Shown: positions 52,849-60,887, numbered from the stretch's first letter. The stretch is DNA of 64,000 bases from an uncultured Bacteroidales bacterium (GCA_900317055.1 ONFF01000005.1:186001-250000), one strand, 5' to 3'. Notes: generated by a model not told the origin, from the sequence alone. Made by a program: numbers and translations.

Positions 52849-54101
52849 CGAGCCAAATCGATATACACCGGCAAGTGGTCACTAAAGCCGCCAAAATAAC
52901 GAGGTCCGATGTATGTGCGGAAAAGCTTTTTGCCGTGATAGGTTTCATCGTCCTCCAGCATGAAGTCAGCATGGAAGATGCGGGCACTACCATCTTGGTA
53001 ATGAAGCCCTCTACCACTTTCCATCAATGCAGGCGTGACAATGATTTGGTCAAAAATCTGCCAATCGGTCTGATGTTTTAGGGTGCCTTCAAAGCCTAAA
53101 CCCTCATTTTTTCCAAACAGATTGATGAAACAGCCTTCCTCCAACTCGCTGGGATGTCGGGCCCGCAGCACATCGTAAACACTTGGGTCTGTGGGACAGT
53201 CATTCAAGTCGCCCATCATGATGACTTTCGGCTGATAACCTTCTGGTGCTGCCGCCATGATGGAGTCGACTTTTGCCCGCAGAATCGCAGCCGAGCACGA
53301 GCGCGAGCCTACTGTCTCAAGCTCGCCGCTGTAGCGGGAAGGCCAGTGGTTGACAAAGACATGGATGGTGTCAATTTGGGTCGGCCCTTCGACCCTTCGA
53401 TTGGCCTCAGGGACCGCGGGCTCAGGGACCTTAGCTTTGGAGGTCGTTGAGCCTGTCGAAACTCCGCCTTCCACTGCAACAAATTTAGCATACAAAATAT
53501 CCCTCGAATGATAAGCCGTATCCTCAGGGTTGTAATACGGAAACACGGTGCTCTCCACCAATTGGAAATGGTCAAGGGAATACACAATGGCGGGATCAAT
53601 GCCGCGCTTGTCGGGGCCTTCATAAAGCACCCAACGGTAGTTGTGTTTTTTCAGCGGGGTCTGCTCAAAAAGGGCACTCAGCACATACTCGTTCTCCACC
53701 TCGCACATGCCCAAGATGCCCAAAGGACGGTTCTCCGACATGGCCAAGATGGCTTTGTACATGTTATTGCGTTTGCGGTAGAAACGAGTTTTAGTCCAAT
53801 GCTGCATGCCGTCCTCGGTGAAGGCATTGTAGGTCTTGGAGCTGTCCACAAAGGGGTCGAAGAAGTTCTCCATGTTCCAGAAGGCGACGCGGACGGGCTC
53901 ATTCTGCGCGAAAGCGGTATTAATAATCACAAAACTCACTAAACAAATCAAAACAAACTTTTTTATAGCATCATAGGAAAGCTGCCCCTCATTCCGAACT
54001 TGATTCGGAACGGCGGCTTTCCTGCGGCAACAGGGTTGTGTAACTCCTATTGCCTGCAAAGGAATTTTACAAGTTTTGTAGGTTTTGTGATAAATTTCCA
54101 T
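52845..54101 (-). CDS. Secreted endonuclease/exonuclease/phosphatase (EEP) family protein
   Basis: An EEP-fold hydrolase of 418 aa, with nuclease or phosphatase activity. Family blocks are RVAFWNMENFFDP, LGMCEVENEYVL, VNHWPSR, IMMGDLNDCPTD and FSDHLPVYID. A signal peptide, KKFVLICLVSFVIINTAFAQ, starts only at residue 47. The preceding 45 residues are encoded partly by a palindromic repeat (53975-54023), with no ATG close to the signal peptide: the natural position has ATA at 53966. A -7 box at 54124 favours the ATG at 54101, or a long leader. A linker around residue 215-235 (GGVSTGSTTSKAKVPEP, RRVEGPT) matches repeat-derived peptides in dnaX. Confidence 0.85.
   Translation of the reverse strand: MEIYHKTYKTCKIPLQAIGVTQPCCRRKAAVPNQVRNEGQLSYDAIKKFVLICLVSFVIINTAFAQNEPVRVAFWNMENFFDPFVDSSKTYNAFTEDGMQHWTKTRFYRKRNNMYKAILAMSENRPLGILGMCEVENEYVLSALFEQTPLKKHNYRWVLYEGPDKRGIDPAIVYSLDHFQLVESTVFPYYNPEDTAYHSRDILYAKFVAVEGGVSTGSTTSKAKVPEPAVPEANRRVEGPTQIDTIHVFVNHWPSRYSGELETVGSRSCSAAILRAKVDSIMAAAPEGYQPKVIMMGDLNDCPTDPSVYDVLRARHPSELEEGCFINLFGKNEGLGFEGTLKHQTDWQIFDQIIVTPALMESGRGLHYQDGSARIFHADFMLEDDETYHGKKLFRTYIGPRYFGGFSDHLPVYIDLAR
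53383..53468. repeat. Repeat units in the EEP gene shared with dnaX
   Basis: GGCCCTTCGAC (53383-53393) with CTCAGGGACC (406-415 and 421-430) matches the complement of the dnaX unit at 956-979. GTTGAGCCTGTCGAAAC at 53446-53462, next to CTCCGCC, matches the dnaX unit at 1041-1072. Both are read in the same frame and orientation as in dnaX. Confidence 0.6.
53975..54023. repeat. 49-bp palindromic repeat at the start of the EEP gene
   Basis: Outer arms AGGAAAGCTGCC and GGCGGCTTTCCT match at 11 of 12 positions. The inner arms are TTCCGAA and TTCGGAA. It lies just upstream of the signal-peptide codons and is translated as RRKAAVPNQVRNEGQLS if the first ATG is used. Confidence 0.65.
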
Positions 54102-54123
54102 AACTCCTCTTCTATTATCGCTG

Positions 54124-54131
54124 CAAATTTA
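54124..54131 (-). promoter_or_regulatory. Bacteroidota -7 box for the EEP gene
   Basis: The minus strand reads TAAATTTG, 22 nt before the ATG at 54101. It is 11 nt away from the divergent box for the DUF5106 gene. Confidence 0.5.
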
Positions 54132-54142
54132 GGAATTGTTTT

Positions 54143-54150
54143 TATTTTTG
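54143..54150 (+). promoter_or_regulatory. Bacteroidota -7 box for the DUF5106 gene, near-leaderless
   Basis: TATTTTTG ends only 4 nt before the ATG at 54155. If used, the transcript would start at or within a few nucleotides of the start codon. Confidence 0.45.
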
Positions 54151-54154
54151 CACC

Positions 54155-54958
54155 ATGAAATCGAAATTGCTCATCCTGTTTTTGTTAGTCTCTAGTCTCG
54201 GCTTTGCCCAAAACCCCCATTTTTGGGACGGCATCGAAACCTTTGACGGGCCTACGGACGAAAACCGCATTTTGGCTGCGCAGTTGGATTTCTATTTCGA
54301 CAAAATGGTGGCTCCCCTACCCGATTCCATCACTCCTGAAATCGACCGATTGATAGAAAGGACCAGTTTCAACCCTGACCTCCGCGATTTCATCCTCTGG
54401 TATCTGTTGGAGAAATACCGTCACCCTGAATACATGAGCCAAGACCAAGTATTCGTTTACCTTTATGACCAATACTTTTCCCAATTGGAAATCAAGGACT
54501 TAAACAAAACTAATTTGGCATTGATTCGCGACAAAGCTGAGACATTTCGAAGACTGGCCTTATTCAACCTTGCTCCCGATTTCGCAATAAGCGATTCCGT
54601 TGATTTACATTCCATTGAAAGAGAATACACGGTGTTGTTTTTCTACGACCATGACTGCGATGTTTGCCATAAGGAAATGCAAGAGCTGGATTCCGTTGTT
54701 TTGGCACATCCTGAAGTTACAGTACTTGCAATCGACATGAATCCCGACAATTCGGGTGAAGGTTCGGGCGGAATTGTAATCCGCCCGAAAGGAGATGGGG
54801 ATTTGAAATCCCCTATTCAATACCGCCGGATTACAAATCCGTCGGAACTCATAGGATTATACGACATCGAAACAACACCTCTAATATTTGTTCTTGATAA
54901 CGAAAAACGCATCATTGCCAAGAAGATACAGGCGAAACAGATACCATTGGTATTGTAG
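54155..54958 (+). CDS. Secreted DUF5106 thioredoxin-fold protein with repeat-derived insert
   Basis: A 267-aa exported protein. The signal peptide is MKSKLLILFLLVSSLGFAQ. Residues about 20-130 are a helical DUF5106-like domain (FYFDKMVAPLPDSITPEIDRLI). Residues about 140-267 are a thioredoxin/TlpA fold: APDFAISDSVDLHSI, VLFFYDHDCDVCHKEMQEL with a CxxC at CDVC, and IETTPLIFVLDNEKRII with the cis-Pro. Between the beta strand VLAIDMNPD and IETTP lies an odd 30-residue insert (SGGIVIRPKGDGDLKSP) encoded by palindromic repeats. It sits in a surface loop by position. The stop is inside a further palindromic repeat. A thiol-disulphide role in the periplasm is likely. Confidence 0.85.
   Translation: MKSKLLILFLLVSSLGFAQNPHFWDGIETFDGPTDENRILAAQLDFYFDKMVAPLPDSITPEIDRLIERTSFNPDLRDFILWYLLEKYRHPEYMSQDQVFVYLYDQYFSQLEIKDLNKTNLALIRDKAETFRRLALFNLAPDFAISDSVDLHSIEREYTVLFFYDHDCDVCHKEMQELDSVVLAHPEVTVLAIDMNPDNSGEGSGGIVIRPKGDGDLKSPIQYRRITNPSELIGLYDIETTPLIFVLDNEKRIIAKKIQAKQIPLVL
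54763..54846. repeat. Cluster of palindromes inside the DUF5106 coding region
   Basis: TTCGGGCGGA and TCCGCCCGAA (54763-54789) form a perfect 10-bp stem. GGGGATTT and AAATCCCC (54797-54813) form a perfect 8-bp stem with a 1-nt centre. GCCGGATTACAAATCCGTC follows. All are in frame and translated. Confidence 0.7.
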
Positions 54959-54983
54959 AGACGCATGGCCATGCGTCTCTACA
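54954..54983. terminator. Perfect palindrome holding the stop codons of two convergent genes
   Basis: A 30-bp perfect palindrome from TGTAGAGACGCA to TGCGTCTCTACA, the same family as 3721-3752. The TAG of the DUF5106 gene (54956-54958) and the TAG of the kinase gene (54979-54981, minus) lie in its two arms. It probably acts as a terminator for both. Confidence 0.7.
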
Positions 54984-56055
54984 CCGCCAATATCTGTTTC
55001 ATTTCATCCAGACGCGCTTCCGCCTCCTCAAACAATTTCCACTGTGCTCGAGTACGCACCAAATTGTGGGTAGGATATTTTATCTTATAATAGGTGTTGC
55101 CGTTGATGTAATCCGTCAGGAAACGTACGGCCTGCATGTAGGGGAACAATGTGGCAGCGTAGGGCAGATTCTCCTTTTCGATCGGCAATAGGAAAGATTT
55201 CGTGCCTTCCAAATAACCTTTTGCAAAAGCCTTGAAAACCTCCATGTTGAAATGGATGTTGTCTAAATCGGGGTCGTCCTCAGCACCTGTGTTGGCAGCC
55301 GAGCGCAAAAAATCGCCAAAGTCGGAGAAGACAAAACTCGGCATGATGGTATCCAAATCAATGATGCACAACACATTGCCTTCCTTGTCAAAAAGCATGT
55401 TGTTCACCTTGGTGTCACAATGGCAAATACGTTTCGGCAACTTACCCTCGCGATAAAGTCGCTCGCACAAGCACATCCTATCGGCTGCCTCTCTGATTTT
55501 TGCAACGAACTTCTGCACTTCCACCTCACGCATCTGACCAACCCGGTCCCTGGAGATGGCATCTTCCATCTGTTTCAAGCGGAACTCAATATTGTGGAAA
55601 TCTGGGATAATCTCCCCTATCGGTGCCTCCAAATCCGTCAGCAAGGACTCGAAATCGCCAAAGGAACGGCCTGCATAATAGGCGTATTCAGGTGTGACGG
55701 CCTCATAGGTGTAGCTATCAGCGATGAAGTCCATGACGCGCCAATATTTCTCATTTTCAACGATGTAGGTCTTGCCAGTATCGGCTTTCAAAAAGTGCAA
55801 GACCCTGCGATTGATATCAGCAATGCCTTGACTTTCATACTTTTTCCGAATATGATTGGTCACGGCCTCAATGTTGTTTTGCAGCATGTCGACATCGGTA
55901 AAGACGGCGTTATTGATGCGTTGCAGCACATATTTCGGCTGTCCTGCAACCATAATCTTATAAGTATCATTGATGAGTCCATTGCCTAATGACTCTATGT
56001 TTTCGATAGTTTTCGGATCAACGAAGTGGCCCGCGATAGTGAAGAGTTCGTTCAT
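54979..56055 (-). CDS. Phosphotransferase of the APH family, likely N-acetylhexosamine 1-kinase
   Basis: A 358-aa choline/aminoglycoside-kinase-fold enzyme. The start FTIAGHFVDPKTIENIESLGNGLINDTYKI and KYVLQRINNAVF match the NahK type rather than antibiotic kinases. The catalytic loop is RICHCDTKVNNMLFD (HxDxxxxN) and the metal site is CIIDLDTIMPSFVFSDFGDFLR. It is predicted to phosphorylate N-acetylhexosamines (GlcNAc/GalNAc) at C1. The divergent GH109-type gene next door releases GalNAc, so the pair would form a short salvage route. Its exact substrate is inferred. Confidence 0.85.
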   Translation of the reverse strand: MNELFTIAGHFVDPKTIENIESLGNGLINDTYKIMVAGQPKYVLQRINNAVFTDVDMLQNNIEAVTNHIRKKYESQGIADINRRVLHFLKADTGKTYIVENEKYWRVMDFIADSYTYEAVTPEYAYYAGRSFGDFESLLTDLEAPIGEIIPDFHNIEFRLKQMEDAISRDRVGQMREVEVQKFVAKIREAADRMCLCERLYREGKLPKRICHCDTKVNNMLFDKEGNVLCIIDLDTIMPSFVFSDFGDFLRSAANTGAEDDPDLDNIHFNMEVFKAFAKGYLEGTKSFLLPIEKENLPYAATLFPYMQAVRFLTDYINGNTYYKIKYPTHNLVRTRAQWKLFEEAEARLDEMKQILAV

Positions 56056-56101
56056 AAGGATAAATTTTTTGCGAAGATAGGGTTTTTGAATGGATTATTG
56101 C

Positions 56102-56109
56102 TATTTTTG
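56102..56109 (+). promoter_or_regulatory. Bacteroidota -7 box for the GH109-type gene
   Basis: TATTTTTG matches TAnnTTTG, 23 nt before the ATG at 56133, in the 77-nt divergent spacer with the kinase gene. Confidence 0.5.
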
Positions 56110-56132
56110 CCCTCAAATTTAATCCTCATTCT

Positions 56133-57557
56133 ATGAAAAACAAGATTTTACACCTCATCCTTGGCATTATTCTGATGGCCATGGTCACAGCCTGTGGCGA
56201 AAAGAAAACTACCGAAACTGAAGTCCGCAAGGGCAACTACCGCATTGTCGACAACACTATCGTTTTCGACGAACCACAACGCATAGAGGGACAAAAGAGT
56301 GTCCTGCAATTCACCGTCGACCCCATTGAGAATGTCCGTATCGGCTTCATAGGCCTCGGCATGCGCGGTCCAGATGCCGTCGACCGCATGACCTACATCG
56401 ACGGTGTGACTGTTGTTGCCTTGTGCGACATTGAGCCTGACCGCGTGGAAGCTGTACAAACCAACATCCTTGAAAAGAAAGGCCTTCCTCGCGCCACCGC
56501 TTACACGGGTCGCGAGGGATGGAAGGAACTCGTTGCCCGCGACGACATCGACCTCGTTTACATCTGCACCGACTGGAAGACCCATGTCCCCATGGCCGTG
56601 GAATCCATGCGGCAGGGTAAGCATGTGGCTGTGGAAGTGCCTGCCGCTACCTCACTCGAAGAGTGCTGGCAGTTGGTCGATGTGGCCGAGCAAACCCAAC
56701 GCCACTGCATGATGCTCGAAAACTGCTGCTACGACTTCTTCGAACTGACCGCTCTCAACATGGCTCAACAAGGCATGTTCGGCGAACTTATCCATGGCGA
56801 GGGTGCCTACATTCACAACCTCGAGCCTTTCTGGCACGAGTATTACGAAAACTGGCGCCTTGAGTTTAACCAAAACCACTCAGGCGATGTCTATCCAACC
56901 CACGGCCTCGGACCTCTCTGCCAAGCCTTTAACATCCACCGAGGCGACCGCATGAAGACCTTGGTCTCGATGGGCACACCTTCCTACAACGGCAAGAAAA
57001 TCGCCAAGGAGATGATGAATGTGGATGACTTCGCCAACGGCGACATGACCACCACGATGATTCAGACTGAGAAAGGCAAGACCTTACTTATCGAACATGA
57101 TGTATACACCTACCGTCCATACAACCGTTTGTATCAACTCACAGGCACAGAAGGGTTCGCCAACAAATATCCTACGGAAGGTTTCACTTTGCTTGACGAA
57201 AAACTGCCTGCTGGTTTCCTTGCTGAAGGCCAACACCTTAACCCACATGCATTTGTTCCCGCCGAAGTGCGTGACAAAATCATGAAGGAATACCTCCACC
57301 CCATCGCGGTCGAAATCGAGGAAAAAGCCAAGGAAGTGGGTGGTCACGGCGGCATGGACTTCATCATGGACTACCGCCTCATCTATTGCCTACATAATGG
57401 TCTGCCGCTCGATCAAGACGTTTACGACGCCGCCGAATGGTCGTGCCTCGGCGAACTGACCGCAGCCTCCATCGCCAATGGTGGAATGCCCGTGCAGATG
57501 CCTGATTTCACACGCGGTGACTGGAATAAAGTCCAAGGCTATTGCCATGCGAAATAA
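56133..57557 (+). CDS. Gfo/Idh/MocA oxidoreductase-fold lipoprotein, GH109 (alpha-N-acetylgalactosaminidase) type
   Basis: A 474-aa protein. The SPII signal is MKNKILHLILGIILMAMVTAC. The Rossmann domain has VRIGFIGLGMRGPDAVDRM, the GH109 start pattern, with YICTDWKTHVPMAVESMRQGKHVAVEVPAA after it. The substrate domain shows MMLENCCYDFFELTALNMAQQGMFGE, HNLEPFWHEYYENWRL and YPTHGLGPLCQAF, all GH109-like. These enzymes use bound NAD+ to cleave terminal alpha-GalNAc. A cell-surface or periplasmic location is expected. A plain oxidoreductase cannot be excluded by sequence. Confidence 0.85.
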   Translation: MKNKILHLILGIILMAMVTACGEKKTTETEVRKGNYRIVDNTIVFDEPQRIEGQKSVLQFTVDPIENVRIGFIGLGMRGPDAVDRMTYIDGVTVVALCDIEPDRVEAVQTNILEKKGLPRATAYTGREGWKELVARDDIDLVYICTDWKTHVPMAVESMRQGKHVAVEVPAATSLEECWQLVDVAEQTQRHCMMLENCCYDFFELTALNMAQQGMFGELIHGEGAYIHNLEPFWHEYYENWRLEFNQNHSGDVYPTHGLGPLCQAFNIHRGDRMKTLVSMGTPSYNGKKIAKEMMNVDDFANGDMTTTMIQTEKGKTLLIEHDVYTYRPYNRLYQLTGTEGFANKYPTEGFTLLDEKLPAGFLAEGQHLNPHAFVPAEVRDKIMKEYLHPIAVEIEEKAKEVGGHGGMDFIMDYRLIYCLHNGLPLDQDVYDAAEWSCLGELTAASIANGGMPVQMPDFTRGDWNKVQGYCHAK

Positions 57558-57580
57558 AATCATTGTATCATTATACGAAT

Positions 57581-57618
57581 GTAGGGCTGTCATATTATGG
57601 CAGCCCTGCATTTATTTT
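57581..57618. terminator. Terminator between GH109-type and glycosyltransferase genes
   Basis: Arms TAGGGCTGTCATA and TATGGCAGCCCTG (57582-57609) are near-perfect, followed by CATTTATTTT. It lies between convergent genes and may act on both. Confidence 0.75.
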
Positions 57619-57629
57619 GTACTAATCTG

Positions 57630-59582
57630 TTATTTTACCGTGACCGATCTAAAGAAGATTTCAGCATCTTTCCAAACGGTGTAATCGCGGGCATAAAGCA
57701 GATTCATCTGATTGAGGACATCGGTTTCTATGTCCTTTTCCATAAATGAAGCAGGATTGTATATACCCTTGCGAATCTTAGGCAACTTCTGTGTCTCATC
57801 GGCAGGCGAACAATAGCCCACCCAAGTGCGACGACCTAACAAAACCAAAATGGCATCCTTCAAGAACCTCACAGGCTTTTTGACAACCAAAGCCAAAGGA
57901 AGCCAGAAAAGCATACTAAACACACTCATCACCACATCGAACAGGCGTTTGTTACGGCGGTTGGCCACCGTATCAATCGCCTTGATGTCGACGGTATAAA
58001 GGTCTCCCCGCGTGTTGATACTATTACTGCCAATGATAGAGAGGCTATCTTCAGGGGCAATCTTGTAATCCACATTGGTGGCGTGCCAGTCCACCATCTT
58101 GTCGATGATGACCTGATGCGGCACATCCTTGGAGCAGAAGATAACCTCTGTAATCTTGTAAATCTCAATGATGTCGGGCACTTGCGAGAGGTTGCCGATG
58201 AAGCCTTCGGGAGCCTCACCTTGTGTTTCCGAACTCACCAAACCGATGAAATCCGGTTTGATGGATGTGCTCTCCAAAATGGAGTTGACTCGTTGCGTCT
58301 CCTCTGGACTACCGATGACGAGAAAGCGTTTTTTCTCCGTCTTCTTTGATTGGAAGTTCTCATTGCCCAACAAAACACCTATGAAGCGTGTGAGGCTCAT
58401 TTCCAAAGCAAGCCACAGCATGCCGAAGAGGATCAACGCTCTGGAAAAGCGCAGACTTAAAGGCAACAAGGCATAAAGTACCAAGATGACGGCACTACCG
58501 AAAGCCACACCCAACACGGCTTTGCCAATGTTGTAAGGTTTGTCATAACCTCCAGCAAAATAGGTGGATAATAGCCAAATCAAGATATAAATGGGCAAAA
58601 CGACCGCAAACAGTACTGTAGGATAGGTTCCTGCACCGCCATAAATGGTGCTGTGACCCCAGAAATAACTGATGGCCGCCAAGCCACCATAACCCAATAC
58701 CGCATCGAGGAACGGTATAGCCGCCTTGTGGAAAAATTGCGACACCAGAGCGAAGAAAGCTTTGATGTAGATGGCCACATTAATAAGGAAAGAAAACGAC
58801 TTGGCCCATGAATTGCCGAAGTGCTTCTTGGCGAAAATCTCCATGGCGCGATAGAAGACAAACACATAATTGACGCTGGTCTTCTTGGTGCTCTCACCCT
58901 TATAATGGATAATGCGCGTCTCGGGGAAATAGTAGTTTTTGTAGCCGCCTTGCGTGATGCGGTACGACAGGTCGATGTCCTCGCCATACATGAAAAAGGT
59001 CTCATCGAGCAGGCCGACTTTGTCCAAGGTCTCTTTCCTCATCAGCATGAAAGCACCAGCCAAAATCTCAACCTCGTTGGTCTCATCGTTGGAAAGATGC
59101 CCCATGTAATAACGGGCAAAGCGTTTGCTGTGCGGGAAGAGTTTGGTCAGACCGAACATCTTGTAGAACGCTGTCTTCGCCGTAGGCAAACCGCGCTTCG
59201 ATTCTGGCAGGAACTGTCCCTTACCGTCCACCATCTTCACGCCGAGACCGCCTGCGTCGGGATGGCTGTCCATGAAAGCGATGCATTTCGAGAAAGTATC
59301 GTCCTCCACCACCGTGTCGGGATTGAGAAGCAAGACATACTCCCCTGTCGAAATCCTAATCGCCTGGTTGTTTGCCTTTGCAAAGCCAACATTGTCCTTA
59401 TTGGCAATGACCTTTACCTCGGGAAACTTCTGCGCCAGCATCTTCAGCGAGCCGTCGACGGAGTTATTGTCAACGACAAACACCTCCCCTTCGATGCCCT
59501 GCATGGCGCGACGCACCGAATAGAGGCATTGCTCGAGAAAGTACTCGACATTGTAGTTGACGATGACGACAGAGAGTTTCAT
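57630..59582 (-). CDS. Fusion of GT2 glycosyltransferase and degenerate phosphoglycosyltransferase-like membrane protein
   Basis: A 650-aa protein in two parts. Residues about 1-235 are GT2 (LSVVIVNYNVEYFLEQCL, VVDNNSVDGS, LLLNPDTVVEDD, MYGEDIDLSYRI), the dTDP-rhamnosyltransferase-like group. Membrane segments run from about 262 to 410. A CoA-binding-like Rossmann part follows (FLVIGSPEETQRVNSIL). The last segment resembles the end of WcaJ-type phosphoglycosyltransferases (NRRNKRLFDVVMSVFSML, GRRTWVGYC, YARDYTVWKDAEIFFRSV). The Asp-Glu catalytic dyad region of those enzymes is missing, so the second half is probably inactive or regulatory. The likely role is surface polysaccharide assembly. 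Confidence 0.85.
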   Translation of the reverse strand: MKLSVVIVNYNVEYFLEQCLYSVRRAMQGIEGEVFVVDNNSVDGSLKMLAQKFPEVKVIANKDNVGFAKANNQAIRISTGEYVLLLNPDTVVEDDTFSKCIAFMDSHPDAGGLGVKMVDGKGQFLPESKRGLPTAKTAFYKMFGLTKLFPHSKRFARYYMGHLSNDETNEVEILAGAFMLMRKETLDKVGLLDETFFMYGEDIDLSYRITQGGYKNYYFPETRIIHYKGESTKKTSVNYVFVFYRAMEIFAKKHFGNSWAKSFSFLINVAIYIKAFFALVSQFFHKAAIPFLDAVLGYGGLAAISYFWGHSTIYGGAGTYPTVLFAVVLPIYILIWLLSTYFAGGYDKPYNIGKAVLGVAFGSAVILVLYALLPLSLRFSRALILFGMLWLALEMSLTRFIGVLLGNENFQSKKTEKKRFLVIGSPEETQRVNSILESTSIKPDFIGLVSSETQGEAPEGFIGNLSQVPDIIEIYKITEVIFCSKDVPHQVIIDKMVDWHATNVDYKIAPEDSLSIIGSNSINTRGDLYTVDIKAIDTVANRRNKRLFDVVMSVFSMLFWLPLALVVKKPVRFLKDAILVLLGRRTWVGYCSPADETQKLPKIRKGIYNPASFMEKDIETDVLNQMNLLYARDYTVWKDAEIFFRSVTVK

Positions 59583-59587
59583 TTTTT

Positions 59588-59664
59588 CAGCTTTAAGCTA
59601 TCAGCCGTAAGCTATCAGCTTGGCAGCACTATTGCTGAAAGCTGACGGCTGAGAGCTGATAGCC
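59588..59664. repeat. Inverted repeat of AGCTATCAGC family, copy 1
   Basis: A long imperfect palindrome built from AGCTATCAGC and GCTGATAGC units, between the glycosyltransferase start and the alkaline phosphatase stop. A related copy is at 60888-60937. Confidence 0.65.
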
Positions 59665-59700
59665 ATTCATTTTTCGCTTTGTTTATAAATAGGTTTTCCT

Positions 59701-60870
59701 CTAGTTTTCAGGCTTGCTATCCAAATTGACTTTTACCGCCTTGACTTTCGTGCTATCAACCTCGGGCAAGCCGTCGCCAATATTCTCCATACCACAGGCA
59801 TTCAGGATCTTACCCTTGATAGCGGTATTTTGCATCCAGCCCGTAAATTGTTCCGCACCCGGGCCGTAGGCGTATACCATCACCGGCAAGCAGGTGTGGC
59901 TTCCTGTGGAATAGCAGAAGGACACATTGGTGTATTTACCTTTCTTGTCGGGAAGGGTCAAACCACCCGTCTCATGGTCGGCAGTGACAACAACCAAGGT
60001 GTTTCCATGCTCCTCAGCATAGTCCAACGCGATTTGAATGGCTTGGCTGAAGTCGACCACCTCATCCACCATCCATGCCGAGTCGTTGCCATGGCAGGCG
60101 AAGTCAATCTGCGAACCTTCCACCATGAGGAAGAAGCCATTCTCAGCATCATCAAGGGTGTTCAAAGCAGTCTTCACGGCACGAGGCAAGAAGTCGCCCC
60201 GTTTCGCCGCAGGAGGCATGTGACCATCGTCGGCCAAAACCGCATATTTCTTGCAGGTCACATCGATGTTGTCGAGTTTGTCATAAACTATCCATCCCAA
60301 TTCGTTTTCCATTCTCTCAATCAAGTTGATGCTGTCCTTGCGTTGGTTAAAGTGTTTCATGCCTCCGCCGATGATCAGGTTCAAATAAGAATTTTCGGCC
60401 ATCTGCACGGCAATATCCTCATATTGCTTGCGATGAGGCACCTTCGCATAAAAAGAGGCAGGCGTGGCATGGGTGACATAACTCGTCACAACGATGCCTG
60501 TTTCCTTACCCTTTTCAGCAAAGACTTCGAGCAAGGTCTTGACCGGAATAGTGTCCGGATTCACGCCAATCATGGCGTTGTTGGTCTTATGGTCGCTGGC
60601 GAGAGCTGTTCCGCCCGCAGCCGAGTCAGTGATGTCATTACTGGCCGAGTGGGTGTCGACCACGCCAATGTAAGGGAACTTGGGAAACACCAATTCCTGA
60701 CGGGTGGCCAACATACCTGCATAGACCTGCGGCAAAGCAGTACCGTCACCGATGAAATAAATCACATTCATCGCTTTAGGCGGTTCCAGGACTTCCTTTT
60801 GGCATTTGCAGGACGGCATCAAGCCCAGCATAACGAAGGCGATTAGGAATAGTGTAGTTAGTTTTTTCAT
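59701..60870 (-). CDS. Alkaline phosphatase lipoprotein
   Basis: A PhoA-type phosphomonoesterase, 389 aa. The signal MKKLTTLFLIAFVMLGLMPSC ends in a lipobox Cys21. The metal-binding Asp is in IYFIGDGTALPQVYAG. The nucleophile Ser is in NDITDSAAGGTALASDHKTNN. Further metal ligands are MVEGSQIDFACHGND and VVVTADHETGGLTLP. SFCYSTGSHTCLPVMVYAYGPGA closes the site. It lies in the periplasm or at the outer membrane and releases phosphate. Palindromic repeats lie on both sides. Confidence 0.95.
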   Translation of the reverse strand: MKKLTTLFLIAFVMLGLMPSCKCQKEVLEPPKAMNVIYFIGDGTALPQVYAGMLATRQELVFPKFPYIGVVDTHSASNDITDSAAGGTALASDHKTNNAMIGVNPDTIPVKTLLEVFAEKGKETGIVVTSYVTHATPASFYAKVPHRKQYEDIAVQMAENSYLNLIIGGGMKHFNQRKDSINLIERMENELGWIVYDKLDNIDVTCKKYAVLADDGHMPPAAKRGDFLPRAVKTALNTLDDAENGFFLMVEGSQIDFACHGNDSAWMVDEVVDFSQAIQIALDYAEEHGNTLVVVTADHETGGLTLPDKKGKYTNVSFCYSTGSHTCLPVMVYAYGPGAEQFTGWMQNTAIKGKILNACGMENIGDGLPEVDSTKVKAVKVNLDSKPEN

Positions 60871-60887
60871 ATTAGTTTGTTTTTGTT

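Noticed and set aside
54979-56055. Aminoglycoside resistance kinase
   Set aside because: The N-terminal blocks and the neighbour gene fit a hexosamine kinase; general APH-fold motifs alone do not indicate resistance.
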